Below, piece by piece: positions 61,561-64,000 of a stretch of 64,000 bases of DNA. The position numbers were made by a program, and so were the translations under genes. The stretch lies in contig OX155961.1 of the NCBI GenBank assembly GCA_944548615.1, positions 30,644,204-30,708,203 of the forward strand. Reading direction: 5' to 3'. The notes beneath the pieces were generated by a model. That model ran no database searches, was not told where the DNA came from, and was given only the letters and a program-made list of their open reading frames with translations. The DNA comes from Micropterix aruncella (taxonomy: Eukaryota > Arthropoda > Insecta > Lepidoptera > Micropterigidae). Numbering within the stretch: position 1 is the stretch's first letter; each line of letters opens with the position of its first letter.

Positions 61561-61750
61561 ATATCAAAGTAACGATACACTAAACTGCAATAGCCGTACT
61601 TTAGATTTAGTATTGTCTGATAAAGGAACTATTGACGTAAAGGAAGCAGATCCACTTAGTAAAATAGATCCATACCATCCACCGTTAGAAATTAACTTGA
61701 ACCTTGATATTGCTTCTCCGCTTGAACTCAATCGCGAACAAGTTTAATAC
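61560..61750 (+). pseudogene. Second LINE: endonuclease C-terminal remnant
   Basis: The frame reads SRTLDLVLSDKGTIDV and KIDPYHPPLEINLNLDI, the last conserved blocks of an APE endonuclease domain (LDL..T / D.H.PL). It is 5'-truncated at the MITE fragment. It joins the reverse-transcriptase parts below through broken frames. Confidence 0.6.
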
Positions 61751-61952
61751 AACTTTTACAAAGGAAATTATGATAATTGCAAAGCAGATATCCGAAATAC
61801 TAATTGGTCTTACATCTTAGATATACATGATATCAATGACGTTGTTCATATTTTCTATGATACACTTTGGAAGTTAATAATTAGAAATTTTCCAGTTAAA
61901 AAACATTTTAATTAAAAAATACCCAAAATGGTTTTCTAAATCATTAATTAGT

Positions 61953-62902
61953 TTGTTAAATGAAAAAAACAAATACAGGCTGAAGTTTAAAAAATATGGC
62001 AACCCTCGTGATAGAGACACGTTTGCACTCCTTCGATCAAGGGCCAAAAAAGTATTAAAATCCTGCTATAGGACATACGTAAATTCTGTCGAAGAATCAC
62101 TAAATGCAGGTAATTTGAAAACTTTTTGGACCTTTGTAAAGTCTAAAAGCAAAAAATATGATTCAATTCCGAATATAATGCATCTCGATAGAGCAACAGC
62201 ATCAAATAGTTTTGATATTTGTAATTTATTTGCTCTACATTTTAAATCAGTTTATAACCCGGCTTCTGATTATGTTTGTTCCCCTGAGCAGTCCCAAAGT
62301 AGTAATTACTGCCTAAATACGGAAAAATTGATGTAGGCGATATTTATTATGATTTAAAAAATTTAGACGTAAGCAAAGGTCCGGGGCCGGACTGCATACC
62401 TCCTTATTTCATACAAAGGTGGGATAGAGAGGACGTCAGTTGTTATCGACCAATCAGCCTTTTAAATTCTATCTCAAAAATAATTGAAACAATTGCAAAG
62501 AAACGTTTGGTTAGTTTTTTGGAAACCAAAAAGTTACTAGCGGCGAGGCAATTTGGTTTCAGATCCGGACGAGGTGCTCAGGATGCATTCCTATCCCTAA
62601 CTACTTCCATTGTTTATGCCTTAGATAGTGGAGAAAAATGCATTGCGGTGTTCTTGGATCTGGCCAAGGCCTTCGACACCGTCTCACATCGTATACTATT
62701 GAGTAAACTCCGAAATATCGGAGTGCGTGGCTTACCATTAAAATGGTTCCAAAATTACCTTTCGGAGAGAATACAAACAACAAAAGTTGGTGAGATGGTA
62801 AGCTCGGAAGCACATGTTAGGTACGGTGTACCGCAAGGTAGTATATTAGGGCCAATCTTATTCCTCATCTACATTAATGACCTTACTAACATGAATGAAT
62901 GA
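61953..62902 (+). pseudogene. Second LINE: linker and RT, interrupted
   Basis: Frames read KYRLKFKKYGNPRDRDTFA, LKTFWTFVKSK, then SKGPGPDCIPP and, after a small deletion, YRPISLLNSISKIIETIAKK. From 62507 come FGFRSGRGAQDAFLSL, VFLDLAKAFDTVSH, YGVPQGSILGPILF and LIYINDLT. The polymerase is cut after that motif by an antisense LINE tail at about 62890. The missing FADD box resumes at 63776. Confidence 0.8.
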
Positions 62903-62938
62903 ATGAATAAATGAATGAATGAATGAATGAATGAATGA
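62886..62938. repeat. ATGA microsatellite at an insertion junction
   Basis: ATGAATGAATGAATGAATGA repeats run from the end of the interrupted RT frame into the antisense LINE. In minus orientation this is the (TTCA)n tail following AATAAAGAGATTTTC. Confidence 0.85.
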
Positions 62939-63765
62939 AAATCTCTTTATTGCACAATAAAAATAAGCTACAATGGCGGACTTATTGCTACACTACAGCA
63001 ATATCTTCCAGTCAACCAACATGCTGGTGTGAAAAGAAGAGTAGGCAACAAAATTATAGCTTAAAATTAAATTTGAAATTATAGCATATAATATACATTG
63101 TGTGTGTATCTAAAGTAAAAAGTAAATATATAAATAAATTTTTGAGTTGGACATATTATATGTATGTATATGTATATACATACATATTTTGATATAATAA
63201 CAAATAAATGAATAAATAAATAAGTAAATAAATAAACTGCCAAAATAAGGTAAGGAAAGGGAGGGGATAACGGAAAGGTTAGAATTTATGATTCATATTT
63301 ATTGTGAAAGGAAGTGCTTTTTCAATGATTGCTTAAAGATGAACAGCGAGCTAGCGCCTCGAATAGTTGAAGGAAGCTGATTCCACAGTCGAGCTGCATG
63401 TACGGAGAAGGAGTAGGAAAAAAAAGTGGTATTGTGTTTTGGGATACGTAGGATATTATTCTGACTTGAACGAAGTGAGAGACCATGACTTCCTAACCCG
63501 GTGAAAGCCTCGTTGAGGTAGGAGGGAGATGTAGGGTTGTGTAGGACATTATATAGAAGTGAAAGGATATGCAAATTTCTCCGGTCCCGTATACGAAGCC
63601 ATTGCAATTTTGATCGGTACTCGGAAACATGGTCATACTTCCTCAGATTGAATATGTATCTTATGCAAACGTTCTGTAGGCGCTCAAGTTTATCCAGTCT
63701 GTTTTCGGTGAGATCCAAATATGCGACATCGGCATAGTCTAGTAACGGCAGAAGCAGACTTGACC
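62939..63765 (-). mobile_element. Antisense LINE 3' end inserted into the second LINE
   Basis: On the minus strand, frame 63299-63718 (139 codons) reads RLDKLERLQNVCIRYIFNLR, YRSKLQWLRIRDRRNLHILS and ARLWNQLPSTIRG, then a stop, a 3' UTR and AATAAAG before the tetranucleotide tail. This is an intact C-terminal segment of a CR1/Jockey-type LINE. The 5' end is truncated near 63765. Confidence 0.8.
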
Positions 63766-63769
63766 TTTG

Positions 63770-63960
63770 AGGGAGGAGAAGATATCTCCTTTGCAGACGA
63801 TACGGTTATTGTATTCAGAGGCAAATCCTGGGACGATGTGTACAATTATACCGAAAACGGACTATCTATAATCAAAGTATCTTCTTATTTTGGAGACATA
63901 TCTATCTTCTCAAATGTAACATAATAATATACAAAGATGTAAAACAGCAAGTTACGAAAA
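63770..63960 (+). pseudogene. Second LINE: RT continuation with FADD box
   Basis: It reads GEDISFADDTVIVFRGKSWD and NYTENGLSIIK, the catalytic FADD block and the segment after it. This is exactly what should follow LIYINDL at 62880. The frame breaks after SIIK and the window ends soon after. Confidence 0.75.
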
Positions 63961-64000
63961 CCACTATACCTTTTTTCATATTAAGCCTACCTTAGTACAG

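Noticed and set aside
1..64000. A novel multi-gene system (defence, biosynthesis, secretion)
   Set aside because: Only one cellular gene is supported; everything else recognisable is mobile-element or repeat sequence.

Overview
The window reads as nuclear DNA of an insect, most likely a moth or butterfly. It is AT-rich, has long introns, an arthropod-type initiator (TCAGT) 33 bases after a TATA box, and very many fragments of LINEs, MITEs and tandem repeats of kinds common in Lepidoptera. There is no prokaryotic gene layout, no CRISPR array and no rRNA operon. The organism call is inference from style; no species is identified.

One cellular gene is well supported. It is a membrane-anchored short-chain dehydrogenase/reductase of the SDR16C type (17-beta-HSD11/13 or epidermal retinol dehydrogenase-like). 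It runs on the + strand from a predicted start site at about 8859 to a poly(A) signal at 35405, in seven exons whose phases all agree and which give 362 residues. Introns are 12.8, 0.7, 6.4, 2.5, 2.5 and 0.4 kb, and nearly all the sequence between exons is mobile-element debris.

Upstream of the gene (1-8200): a degenerate LINE fragment with a restriction-like-endonuclease-type motif (about 1930-2290), copies of dispersed family B, a G-rich low-complexity tract, a family A copy, a LINE 3' fragment, a hAT-like MITE and a 5S rRNA-derived sequence. A Harbinger-like MITE ends about 340 bases before the predicted start site.

Inside the gene (8.9-35.3 kb): intron 1 holds several terminal-inverted-repeat elements, one nested in another, plus RTE-like and RNase H-type LINE tails. 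Intron 3 holds two tandem arrays (about 127-bp and 80-bp units) and a second copy of hairpin family C. Intron 5 holds a family A copy with a perfect 15-bp target-site duplication.

Downstream (35.4-64 kb) no further cellular gene is convincing. It contains family A copies in both orientations, two related LTRs (one a clean solo LTR), a complex nested cluster at 51.3-54.4 kb with an R1-clade LINE fragment, a near-complete but frameshifted LINE at 56.8-59.7 kb, and a second LINE at 61.5-63.95 kb split by an antisense LINE tail. Most repeats here look like non-autonomous or dead copies. I saw no defence, secretion or biosynthetic system. The most original material is the repeat biology: families A and C, the nested cluster, and the transposon remnants that keep small reading frames.
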